A stretch of DNA of 64,000 nucleotides, from assembly GCA_963809385.1 (NCBI GenBank), contig CAWEJL010000004.1:372001-436000 (forward strand). The letters are read 5' to 3'. The DNA is from JAKAIY01 sp963809385. GTDB taxonomy: Bacteria > Chloroflexota > Ktedonobacteria > Ktedonobacterales > JADMIN01. This document shows, one piece after another, positions 46,501 to 53,731 of the stretch; the stretch's first letter is position 1; every line of letters begins with the position of its first letter. A program made the translations under genes and the position numbers. The notes under the pieces were generated by a model. The model was given only the letters and a program-made list of their open reading frames with translations. It had not been told where the DNA came from and ran no database searches.

Positions 46501-47097
46501 CGCTATCTGGAGATCATGCGCGCCGTGGGCGACCTGCGCGGCGAGGGCGTGGCGCTCAGCAAGCTCGGCGACCTGGACCGCCAGGCGGGCGACCTGCCCG
46601 CCGCCCGCGCCGCCTACACCCGCGATCTGGAGATCATGCGCGCCGTGGGCGACCTGCGCGGCGAGGGCGTGGCGCTCAGCAAGCTCGGCGACCTGGACGC
46701 CCAGGCGGGCGACCTGCCCGCCGCCCGCGCCGCCTACACCCGCTATCTGGAGATCATGCGCGCCGTGGGCGACCTGCGCGAAGAGGGCGTGGCTGAATAC
46801 AGTCTGGCGCAGGTCCTGGAGGCGCTGGGCGAACTCGATGAGGCGGAGACGCTGCATCGCGCATCGCTGGCGATTGGGTATCGGGTGCAAAGCCCGCAGG
46901 ATGTGGCCGATTCGCTGGCAGAGCTAGGCCGCTTCCTCGTCCAGCATGAGCGCGGGCGGGATGAAGGCTGTCGTATGCTAGCGGAGGCGGTTCCGCTGTA
47001 CGAGCGGCTGGGGCAGCCGCAAAGCGTGGCGCGGGTGCGGCGGACAGCGGAGGCGCTGGGGTGTGAGCTACCTGCGGCGAACTGGGCGCTGATGTGA
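43547..47097 (+). CDS. TIR - NB-ARC - TPR protein, membrane anchored (two frameshifts)
   Basis: Two N-terminal helices (about 18-35 and 76-95), a Pro/Ala-rich linker, then a TIR domain (about 172-310): SPRVFISHSSADNSFGVKVE, DAVFYDSDGG, and SRWVEAEF where Glu248 takes the position of the NADase catalytic Glu. An NB-ARC NTPase follows: Walker A GLAGIGKSALAGRLARILY (about 377), RRALVVLDNVEPEWD, and ALLLTSRQPLP. The C-terminus is a TPR array of six near-identical 40-residue units plus a divergent end. Two single-base insertions interrupt it: near 45923 (an extra G before SESSDDGLLLARLLRLCAE) and near 46219 (inside repeat unit 2). Repaired length is about 1,180 residues. The layout is that of bacterial NLR-like immune or cell-death proteins. 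Confidence 0.85.
44013..44056. repeat. Dispersed hairpin repeat, family A (copy 4, inside a gene)
   Basis: In reverse orientation it reads CCTCACCCCCTACCCCCTCT, with GCGGGG loop and GAGGGGG. It is translated as RPLAPQGEGVGGEAP, the linker just before the TIR domain. Confidence 0.75.
46083..46803 (+). repeat. Six tandem 120-bp repeats encoding TPR units
   Basis: Units begin at 46083, 46203, 46324, 46444, 46564 and 46684; unit 2 is 121 bp because of one extra G. Each encodes LGDLD(R/A)QAGDLPAARAAYTR plus YLEIMRAVGDLR(G/E)EGVALSK. Units differ at only a few positions, and the R/A position alternates, pointing to expansion by 240-bp pairs. Confidence 0.92.
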
Positions 47098-47124
47098 GTT
47101 GAGATAGAGGAGGAGGAATAGACG

Positions 47125-47334
47125 ATGACGGATGCGAACGGGCGCAAGCCAGGGGCGGGCGGCGAGAACGAAGATGAGGGCGGCATCGAGGACCTCAACA
47201 ACGAGGAATACGATACGATGGCGCTGCTCGACCAGCTGGAGTCGCTGGAGGAGGAGATGGAGGAGCTAGGCGTGAAGACGCTCGACGAGGTCCGCCAGCG
47301 CATCCGCGACCTGCACGAGAAGCTGGGGGAGTAG
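47125..47334 (+). CDS. Small acidic coiled-coil protein
   Basis: 69 residues, strongly acidic. The C-terminal half is a predicted coiled coil (TMALLDQLESLEEEMEELGV, LDEVRQRIRDLHEKLGE). GAGGAGGAGG precedes ATG 47125. It starts 27 bp after the TIR-NB-ARC-TPR stop, so it is probably co-transcribed and could be a partner of that protein; the function is unknown. Confidence 0.75.
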   Translation: MTDANGRKPGAGGENEDEGGIEDLNNEEYDTMALLDQLESLEEEMEELGVKTLDEVRQRIRDLHEKLGE

Positions 47335-47386
47335 GGGGCCTCATCCGGCCTTCGGCGTAGCGTTCTCCTCTGCGGAGGAGAACGCC
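47335..47386. repeat. Dispersed hairpin repeat, family B (copy 1)
   Basis: GGGGGCCTCATCCGGCCTTC, then GTTCTCCTCTGCGGAGGAGA and ACGCC. A nearly identical element is at 52167. It forms a strong hairpin around TCTCCTC/GAGGAGA. Confidence 0.75.
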
Positions 47387-47547
47387 TGTAGCAAGCGTTT
47401 CTCGCGGGGCGAGAGATCCGCCTACCACCAGTCTCGCGCAGGGGGTCCTCGTCGGCCTCGCAGTGGGTTCCCCTCCTGCGGGTCGGGCTCCCGCATGAGG
47501 CGCTCAGGGTGGGTTCATCGCCCGCGGGCTCGCAGGTCCCCATCCCC

Positions 47548-48867
47548 TTAGAACATCTCGTCGCCCCAGAGCAGCTCGACCTTGCCGAAGGTCACCATGT
47601 CGCCGGGCTGGACGCCAGCGTCTTCGAGCGCCTGAAGGACGCCGAGCTTGCGCAGCTGCACCTCCAGACGGTCCATGCCCTCGGTGCTATCGGGGTTGGT
47701 CATCGCCACCATGCGCTCGATGCGCTTGCCGCGCACGCGGAAGCCCTCCGGCATGCGCTCGACGGTGTAGGCGTCATCCGACTGCGGGCGCAGGGTCGGG
47801 CCGGAGGCGGCCACCGCTTCCATCGGATAGCGGGCGCGGGCCTCGGCCTCGTCGCGGCGCATCTCGATCAGCCGCAGCGAGGTCAGATTGAGCAGCTCCT
47901 GCACGCCCTCATTGGTGGCGGCGGAGATGGCGAACGCCGTGTAGCCCGCCTCCTCCGCGCGCTGCTTGAGCGCGGGCCAGCGGTCGCGCGCCTCGGCCAG
48001 GTCCATCTTGGTCAGCACGATGATCTGCGGGCGCTCCGCCAGGCCGTGGCCATACTCCGCCAGCTCGCGGTTGATCGCCTCGAACTCCGCCCACGGCTCC
48101 TCGGTCGAGATGCCGTCAATCAGGTGCAGCAGCAGGCGGCAGCGCTCGACGTGGCGCAGGAACTCGTGGCCCAGGCCGACGCCCTGCGCCGCGCCCTCGA
48201 TCAGGCCGGGGATGTCGGCGATCACGAAGCTGTAGTCATCGCCGCGCGTCGGGTCGCCGATCACGGCCACGCCCAGGTTAGGCGTCAGCGTGGTGAAGGG
48301 GTAGCTGGCGATCTTGGGTTGGGCGGCGGTGACGACCGAGAGCAGCGTGGACTTGCCAGCGTTGGGATAGCCGACCAGCCCGACATCGGCGATCAGCTTC
48401 AGCTCCAGCGCGACCTCGTGGTCCTCGCCCGGCTCGCCCAGCTGCGCCTCGCGCGGGGCCTGGTTGGTGGAGGTGGCGAAGTGGACGTTGCCCAGCCCGC
48501 CGCGCCCGCCACGCGCGATCATCACGCGCTGCCCCGGCTCGGTCAGATCGGCCAGCGTCTCCCCTGTCTCCGCGTCGCGCACGACGGTGCCCGCCGGAAC
48601 CTTGAGGACCAGATCATCGCCCGCCGCGCCGTGCATCTTCTGGCGCCCGCCATTCCCGCCGGGGGTCGCCTTGTGCTGCGGGTTGTAGTGGTAGTCCACC
48701 AGCGTATTCATGCCGGTGTCCGCTTCCAGGTAGATGCTGCCGCCGCGCCCGCCGTCGCCGCCATCCGGCCCGCCGAGCGGCGCGAACTTCTCGTGGCGCA
48801 TATGGGGCGAGCCGTTACCGCCGCGCCCAGCCTTGGCAATGATCTTTGCCCGATCGTAGAACTGCAT
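47548..48867 (-). CDS. obg: GTPase Obg/CgtA
   Basis: 439 residues. The N-terminal glycine-rich Obg fold (FYDRAKIIAKAGRGGNGSPH, GGPDGGDGGRGGSIYLEAD, RGGRGGLGNVHFATSTNQAP) is followed by the GTPase: G1 GYPNAGKSTLL (about 166), G2 YPFTTLTPNLG, G3 IADIPGLIEGAA (about 217), G4 VLTKMDLAEA and G5 ISAAT. A C-terminal Obg (OCT) domain follows (EGFRVRGKRIERMVAMTNPD). Obg acts in 50S ribosome maturation and stress control. ATG 48867 starts the conserved MQFYDRAKI; the longer frame runs upstream through a tRNA gene and is not coding. Confidence 0.96.
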   Translation of the reverse strand: MQFYDRAKIIAKAGRGGNGSPHMRHEKFAPLGGPDGGDGGRGGSIYLEADTGMNTLVDYHYNPQHKATPGGNGGRQKMHGAAGDDLVLKVPAGTVVRDAETGETLADLTEPGQRVMIARGGRGGLGNVHFATSTNQAPREAQLGEPGEDHEVALELKLIADVGLVGYPNAGKSTLLSVVTAAQPKIASYPFTTLTPNLGVAVIGDPTRGDDYSFVIADIPGLIEGAAQGVGLGHEFLRHVERCRLLLHLIDGISTEEPWAEFEAINRELAEYGHGLAERPQIIVLTKMDLAEARDRWPALKQRAEEAGYTAFAISAATNEGVQELLNLTSLRLIEMRRDEAEARARYPMEAVAASGPTLRPQSDDAYTVERMPEGFRVRGKRIERMVAMTNPDSTEGMDRLEVQLRKLGVLQALEDAGVQPGDMVTFGKVELLWGDEMF

Positions 48868-49008
48868 TGTATTTCCTTCTCCCCCATGCGCCGCTAGCGA
48901 ACGGCCAGCGCCGCCATACGACAACGGGGCGCGCCAATCCGGCGCTCTCCGGCGGCGCTTGCCCGCCGAAAAGCCTGATGGCCGCCCCGCGTGATGTCGC
49001 GTGATGTC

Positions 49009-49083
49009 TGGTGGGCCCAGCAGGGATCGAACCTGCGACGAATCGGTTATGAGCCGACTGCTCTGCCGCTGAGCTATGGGCCC
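49009..49083 (-). tRNA. tRNA with CAU anticodon (Met, or Ile2)
   Basis: On the minus strand the full cloverleaf is present: acceptor GGGCCCA pairs with TGGGCCC, D-arm GCTC-AGCGGCA-GAGC, anticodon stem GTCGG/CCGAT around loop CTCATAA, T-arm GCAGG-TTCGATC-CCTGC, discriminator A and an encoded CCA. It is 75 nt including CCA. The first acceptor pair is G-C, so it is not a standard initiator; elongator Met or lysidine-modified Ile are both possible. A -10-like TACACT lies upstream (49099-49094). Confidence 0.95.
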
Positions 49084-49235
49084 GTGCGGCGTCAGTGTAT
49101 CACATTCAGCGGCGGAAAGCGGGCGGAAGAAGCGGGCGGCGCGATGGGCTATACTGGGGTGAGCGCGCATGCCCCCTGGCGCGGGCGATACCCGCGACGG
49201 ACGCCACTCAAGCGCGGCTCAAGGAGACGTTCCCG

Positions 49236-49784
49236 ATGATTTACAATGTCGCCCAGTTGATGAAATCGGCGCCCGGCACGACGATGGATGTCGAGCTAGA
49301 TAACGAAGATGAGCTCGATCTGCGCGAGAGCGAGGCTGAGCTGGTGGGGCTGGTGGAGGGCGAGCTGCGGCTGCACCGCACAAACCAGGGCATCTACGTG
49401 GACGGGATGATCACCGCGCCCGTGCGCCTGCAATGCACGCGCTGTCTGCGCGACTATACCGAGACGCTGGAGTTCCCGCTCCGCGAGGAGTTCTACCCGA
49501 CGGTGGATGTCACCAGCGGCACGCCCGTCTCCGGCCCGCACGACGACGACGCCTTCCCCATTGACAGCCACCATCAGGTAGATCTGCGTGAGCCGATCCG
49601 CCAGGCGCTCGTGCTGGCGCTGCCGATGAAGCCGCTGCACAGCGAGGACTGCGCCGGCCTCTGCCCGCGCTGCGGCAAGGACCTCAACGACGGCCCCTGC
49701 GGCTGCCCGCCAGAGGAGGCCGACGAGCGCTTCGCCGCGCTGCGCGAGCTGTTCTCCAGCAATGGCGACAACAGCGCGAACTAG
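49236..49784 (+). CDS. DUF177 (YceD-like) protein
   Basis: 182 residues. Typical DUF177 features: YNVAQLMKSAPGTTMDVELD at the start, LQCTRCLRDYTETLEFPLRE, and a C-terminal Cys cluster DCAGLCPRCGKDLNDGPCGC. Members are usually encoded just before rpmF (ribosomal protein L32) and are tied to 23S rRNA processing or accumulation. Here no rpmF follows; a hairpin comes 22 bp later. The Cys pattern (CxxCG and CGC) looks fit for zinc. AAGGAG lies upstream of ATG 49236. Confidence 0.9.
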   Translation: MIYNVAQLMKSAPGTTMDVELDNEDELDLRESEAELVGLVEGELRLHRTNQGIYVDGMITAPVRLQCTRCLRDYTETLEFPLREEFYPTVDVTSGTPVSGPHDDDAFPIDSHHQVDLREPIRQALVLALPMKPLHSEDCAGLCPRCGKDLNDGPCGCPPEEADERFAALRELFSSNGDNSAN

Positions 49785-49806
49785 CAAGCGAGCACATTGA
49801 CCCGCT

Positions 49807-49841
49807 AAAGGGGCAGAGGCGCCATTCGCCCCTGCCCCTTT
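49807..49841. terminator. Hairpin terminator between convergent genes
   Basis: AAAGGGGCAG (49807-49816) pairs perfectly with CTGCCCCTTT (49832-49841). The A/T ends supply a short U-tract in both directions, serving the DUF177 gene and the convergent kinase gene. Confidence 0.75.
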
Positions 49842-49889
49842 ACGACACGTACGCCAGGGAAGATACGCCAGCAGTGGGCCTGCGGCGCG

Positions 49890-50511
49890 CTATTCAGCGG
49901 GGACGTCCGTTCCTTCAGCAAGCCCCGCCAGCCAGCGCGCCGTCATGCGCGCCGAGCGCAGGCGGATGAAACGCGCGCCCGCCGCCTCGGGCAGCGTGGG
50001 GATCAGTGGATACTCCCGCTTGTGCTTCGGCCGCTGCTGGATGATCCACAGGAACAGCGAGTCGCGGGTGAAGAATTGCTCCCACAGCCGCTCGCGGTTG
50101 CCGCTCCACAGCTCGACGCCGGCTACGCCGCGCCAGACCGTGCGCCGGAAGAGCCGCGCCATCACGAATGGCAGTGGATAGTCCAGCCAGACGAATCGCC
50201 GTCGCGCGCGGCCAGACCTGATCGCGAGCAAGCGAATAATTGCCATCCACCACCCAGGCGTCGCCCGCCGTCGCCTCCGTCACTTGCTGGCGAAAGACCT
50301 CGCGCGGCGTCTGCGTCCAGTTCGGCTCCCAGAACAGCGCGTCTAGCTCGATGTGCGGCGCGTCCAGCGCGCGGCCCAGCGCCGCCGCCAGCGTCGTCTT
50401 GCCCGATCCCGACAGGCCCAGCACGACGACCCGGCTCCCCAGCGCCGCCCGCGCCACGGCGCTTTCCGGCGGAGCCACATCCATCTGGCTCGCCGGCTCA
50501 GGATGCGCCAT
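49890..50511 (-). pseudogene. P-loop kinase-like protein (topology-modulation/adenylate-kinase type), one frameshift
   Basis: From ATG 50511 the first frame has P-loop VVVLGLSGSGKTTLAAALG and ALDAPHIELDALFWEPNWTQ, then DAWVVDGNYSLARDQVWPRA, which is the pattern of FlaR/topology-modulation-type nucleoside kinases. Near 50200 an extra T moves homology to the next frame: FVWLDYPLPFVMARLFRRT, LFLWIIQQRPKHKREYPLIP and FIRLRSARMTARWLAGL, ending at 49890. Repaired length is about 206 residues. The biological substrate of this family is unknown. Confidence 0.82.
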
Positions 50512-50586
50512 GTTCCATCGCTCCTTCCATTACCTCGCGGAGACAAAGCGCTAGAGCATAGCACATCCCGGCCTGCGCTCGCCAGG

Positions 50587-51978
50587 CTACGGCGTCAGCC
50601 GGTTGATGTCGCGCGGGAAGAGTGTCACCAACTTGACGCTGGGCGCGCCGGTCAGCTGGGCGAGCAGCCGCTCCAACCCGATGGCGAAGCCTCCCTCCGG
50701 CGGCATGCCGTAGCGGAACGCCTCCAGATACCAGTCGAACGGCTCTAGCGGCAGGCCCTGCGCCGTCAGCGCCGCCACGTAGTCCTCGTAGCGATGCAGC
50801 CGCTGCCCGCCCGACACCAGTTCTGTTCCCCGGAACAACAGGTCGAACGAGTTCGAGTAGTCGGGCCGTTTCGGGTCAGGATGCGTGTAGAATGGCCGCT
50901 TGCGCATCGGGTAGCCGGTGACGTAGAGGAAGTCGCTGCCATGCTCGGACCGCGCCCACTCGCCAAGCCAGCGCTCGTCCTGCGGCGAGAGGTCCGGCTC
51001 GCCGCGCGTATCCACGCCGTGCAGCCGCAGGATCAGCTCCTGCGCCTCGCTGAAGTGGATGTGCGGGATGACCGCCGGGACCGCTGGCATGTCCACCGCC
51101 AGCAGCGACAGCTCCGCGCCGCGCTCCGCCGCGATGCGCGCCAGCATGCCGGCGATCGTGTCGCGCAGCATCGCCATCACCGTGAAGTGGTCCTCGATGA
51201 AGCCGAACTCGACATCCAGGCTGACATACTCGTTGAGGTGGCGCGCGGTGTCGTGCGGCTCGGCGCGGAAGACTGGCCCGACCTCGAAGACTCGCTCAAA
51301 GACGCCGACCATCGCCTGTTTGTAGAGCTGCGGGCTCTGCGCCAGGAACGCCTCGCGGTCGAAGTAGCCGATGCGGAAAACGTTGGCGCCGCTCTCGGTG
51401 GCCGCCGCGACGATCTTCGGCGTCTGGATCTCGGTGAAGCCGCGCGCCATCAGCGTCTCACGGAAGCCCGCCATCGCGCTGGCCGCCAGCGCGAACGCCG
51501 CCCGCCGCCGTGGGTGCCGGTTGGTCACCGTCGCGTGGTCGAGCAGCGCGCCCTGCCCGGCCTTGATCTCGCGCTTGCTCAGCGTCACTGGCGGCGCCTC
51601 GCGTACCGGGGTAATGACCTCCAGCGTGATGTCGCGCAGCTCGACGCCGCCCGGCGCCTGCGGGGCCTCCGTCACCACGCCGCTGACCGCGACGACGCTC
51701 TCCACGCCCGCGCCGGCTCGCTCCAGCGGCGCCAGCTCCTCCGCCGAGGCGGCCACCGCCTGCGCCTCGCCCCAGCCGTCGCGCACGATCAGGAAGGTGA
51801 TCGCGCCCAGCCGCCGCACGCTGCGCAGCCAGCCCCGCAGCAGCGCCCGCTCGCCCACATGCCCCGCCAGCTCCACCGTCCGCACGCGCTCGACCGTTGC
51901 GACCGCTTTCGTCGCCTTGATGCTCTTTGTCGCCATGATATGATTCGCTCCCATTCCGTGTGCGCCACCATTGTTCAT
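50587..51978 (-). CDS. aspS: Aspartyl-tRNA synthetase, archaeal type (probably non-discriminating)
   Basis: 463 residues. An N-terminal OB-fold anticodon domain (LAGHVGERALLRGWLRSVRR) is followed by a class II core: motif 1 region GFTEIQTPKIVAAATESGAN, motif 2 FRAEPHDTARHLNEYVSLDV (about 235) and motif 3 GGFAIGLERLLAQL. Length and wording match the archaeal/eukaryal AspRS (AspS2), which lacks the bacterial insertion domain; bacterial copies often aspartylate tRNA-Asn too. The upstream T-box leader has a possible AAC (Asn) specifier, supporting that reading. ATG 51978 has GGAAG upstream; ATG 51936 is an alternative. Whether GatCAB is present elsewhere is unknown. Confidence 0.88.
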   Translation of the reverse strand: MNNGGAHGMGANHIMATKSIKATKAVATVERVRTVELAGHVGERALLRGWLRSVRRLGAITFLIVRDGWGEAQAVAASAEELAPLERAGAGVESVVAVSGVVTEAPQAPGGVELRDITLEVITPVREAPPVTLSKREIKAGQGALLDHATVTNRHPRRRAAFALAASAMAGFRETLMARGFTEIQTPKIVAAATESGANVFRIGYFDREAFLAQSPQLYKQAMVGVFERVFEVGPVFRAEPHDTARHLNEYVSLDVEFGFIEDHFTVMAMLRDTIAGMLARIAAERGAELSLLAVDMPAVPAVIPHIHFSEAQELILRLHGVDTRGEPDLSPQDERWLGEWARSEHGSDFLYVTGYPMRKRPFYTHPDPKRPDYSNSFDLLFRGTELVSGGQRLHRYEDYVAALTAQGLPLEPFDWYLEAFRYGMPPEGGFAIGLERLLAQLTGAPSVKLVTLFPRDINRLTP

Positions 51979-52166
51979 GGCGGCGTCTTCCCCGGCCTGC
52001 CAGGCGGCGCCCGCGACGCTGCGCGTCGTGAGCGGTGGATGGGAGCGCGCCCCGGCAGGCCTGGTTGGGGAATCGGTCAGGCGCGCTCCCAGCGGTTGGC
52101 GTCACCGGCGCGCGGCGGCGCGGTGAAATAAGCGGTCATCACATGTTCTCCTCGATGTTCGGCGCC

Positions 52167-52218
52167 GGGGGCCTCATCCGGCCTTCGGCCAGCGTTCTCC
52201 TCTGCGGAGGAGAAGGCC
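52167..52218. repeat. Dispersed hairpin repeat, family B (copy 2)
   Basis: GGGGGCCTCATCCGGCCTTC, then GTTCTCCTCTGCGGAGGAGA and AGGCC; nearly identical to 47335-47386. It lies in the leader region of aspS. Confidence 0.75.
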
Positions 52219-52280
52219 CGGCTGTGGCATTCCGCGCGGAGCGAGATGGCCAACTCCCCACCGACACGTCCCGGTTGGGT

Positions 52281-52322
52281 TCCCCCTCGCCTCCGCAGAG
52301 GAGAGGGGGTCAGGGGGTGAGG
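52281..52322. repeat. Dispersed hairpin repeat, family A (copy 5)
   Basis: In reverse orientation it reads CCTCACCCCCTGACCCCCTC with GAGGCGAGGGGGAA after the loop. It lies 25 bp downstream of the T-box terminator in the aspS leader. Confidence 0.75.
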
Positions 52323-52347
52323 CCACCTCGTCGCAAGACAACACAAA

Positions 52348-52640
52348 GCCCCCGTCCAGCATGTGGACGGGGGCCAAACAGCCTGCCCGTGGGGCCACCA
52401 CGATTCGCCCACCCAGCAGCGTGCGCCGGGCGGACCTCTGCCGGCTCCTCCATCGCGGGAGAAGCCGCCGCGCGCTAACGGGCGCGACCCGTGACTGGCT
52501 ACCACGCCAGCGGCCATGCCGCCAGCGGTTCGCCGTCAGGCTGGGGAGGGGTTGCCAGTGAAGCGCGGGACGGCGGCGCTCGCAGCGTGCGCGCCGCTCT
52601 CTGGGCGTCCCAGTTCGCTCCCGGCCTGTCCTCCCTCACT
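52348..52640 (-). ncRNA. T-box leader with terminator upstream of aspS
   Basis: Read on the minus strand. Stem I distal elements: AG bulge CAGAGAG (about 52602) and terminal loop GCTGCGAG (GNUGNRA), forming the tRNA-elbow-binding module, flanked by paired GGGAC/GTCCC. GGGAGG pairs with CCTCCC at the stem base; next to it lies AAC as a possible Asn specifier. A T-box-like GTGGTGGCCCCACGG (about 52403-52387) carries TGGC, complementary to a discriminator G plus CCA. The terminator GCCCCCGTCCA/TGGACGGGGGC (52374-52348) follows, with TTTGTGTTGT. One normally invariant A of the T-box is C here. Uncharged tRNA should increase aspS transcription. Confidence 0.68.
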
Positions 52641-52694
52641 GCCTGTGCATGATTGTCTCTCTGCTCGCAGCCTACCATACCCGCGCGGCAGACG

Positions 52695-53648
52695 TCAACG
52701 GCCATGCTCATGCAACCAGCCCAGCAGCGACTGCACACTCGCCGTCGCCAGGGCGATGCTGCTATCCGCCGCCCCGTAATACATAGAGAGCGTATCGCCA
52801 TCATCGCCAAGGGTCTGCCCGCAGGGAAACACGACGTTGTTGACATCGCCTACACGCTCATAGTCCGCCTCAGGCGCGAAGACCCACTCGTCTCCGCGCA
52901 GCAGGCAGCGCTCAGGCTGCCGCAGGTCGAAGAGCGCGAGACCCAGCCGGTAGAGCGCGCCTGACACCGTCGAGCGCACGCCGTGGTAGATCATGAGCCA
53001 GCCCTCTGGTGTCTCGATCAGTGGACCAGACAGGCCGATTTTATTGGCGTCCCACCACGCGCCCTCGCGCGCCTCGAGCATCAGGTGATGGCGCCCCCAG
53101 TACGTCATGTCGGGCGAGTACGAGATCCAGATATTGGCCCCACCGGGCTCGATCGGACGGTGGATGAGCGCCCACTGGCCGTCAATGCGATGCGGCAGCA
53201 GCGCGGCGTCTTTGTCCTCAGGCGGCATGATGGGGCCCAGCCGCTCGAAGTCAACGAAGTTCTCCGTCCGGGCCAGTGAGACACCAGGGCCGTTGCGTGA
53301 ATAGGCGGTATAGGCGATGTAGTACGCATGGTGTTCTGGCACATAGGTGATGCGCGGGTCCTCGATACCCGACACTTCCTCAGGATGCTGGACGGCGTCG
53401 GGCAGCAACGTCGGCTCCGGATCAATCCGCCAGCCGTCAACGCCGTTCTTGGAGCGCGCGGCGCTCAGGTGCGAATGCCCCCGCCGGTCTTCGACACGAC
53501 AGAGCAGCAGCGTCGTGCCATCGGCGAGGCGCACAGCGCCAGGATTGAACACCGTATTGATAGGATACGGCCAGTCGGAGCGGCTGAGGATCGGGTTGTT
53601 GGGGCTCCGGTGAAAGAGTGGCTCGTGTGGATTATTCGCGGACGTCAT
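52695..53648 (-). CDS. GH130-family glycosidase/mannoside phosphorylase
   Basis: 317 residues from ATG 53648, with GAGGAG upstream. Five-bladed propeller signatures: NTVFNPGAVRLADGTTLLLC, RVEDRRGHSHLSAARSKNG, GIEDPRITYVPEHHAYYIAY, and GWLMIYHGVRSTVSGALYRL. GH130 enzymes phosphorolyse or hydrolyse beta-mannosides, with a catalytic Asp in the GIEDPR region. The adjacent upstream gene is a GT4 fusion on the same strand (83 bp gap), so the pair probably makes and turns over a mannose-containing polymer; that is inferred. Confidence 0.92.
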   Translation of the reverse strand: MTSANNPHEPLFHRSPNNPILSRSDWPYPINTVFNPGAVRLADGTTLLLCRVEDRRGHSHLSAARSKNGVDGWRIDPEPTLLPDAVQHPEEVSGIEDPRITYVPEHHAYYIAYTAYSRNGPGVSLARTENFVDFERLGPIMPPEDKDAALLPHRIDGQWALIHRPIEPGGANIWISYSPDMTYWGRHHLMLEAREGAWWDANKIGLSGPLIETPEGWLMIYHGVRSTVSGALYRLGLALFDLRQPERCLLRGDEWVFAPEADYERVGDVNNVVFPCGQTLGDDGDTLSMYYGAADSSIALATASVQSLLGWLHEHGR

Positions 53649-53731
53649 TGACGCTCCTCGTTGATGGCGCAAGCCCGCGACCATCCGCCGCGCTGGCGGA
53701 TGGCAGACTTGTAAGTATCGCACGGGTGGCG

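Noticed and set aside
46083..46803. Regular tandem repeats as a CRISPR array
   Set aside because: Units are contiguous, coding, and have no unique spacers.
46195..46890. 231-codon minus-strand frame with perfect internal repeats
   Set aside because: It is the reverse strand of the 120-bp TPR units; its repetition follows from the DNA repeats and it has no start context.
50794..52131. 445-codon plus-strand frame
   Set aside because: Antisense of aspS; motifs 2 and 3 of the synthetase are on the minus strand.
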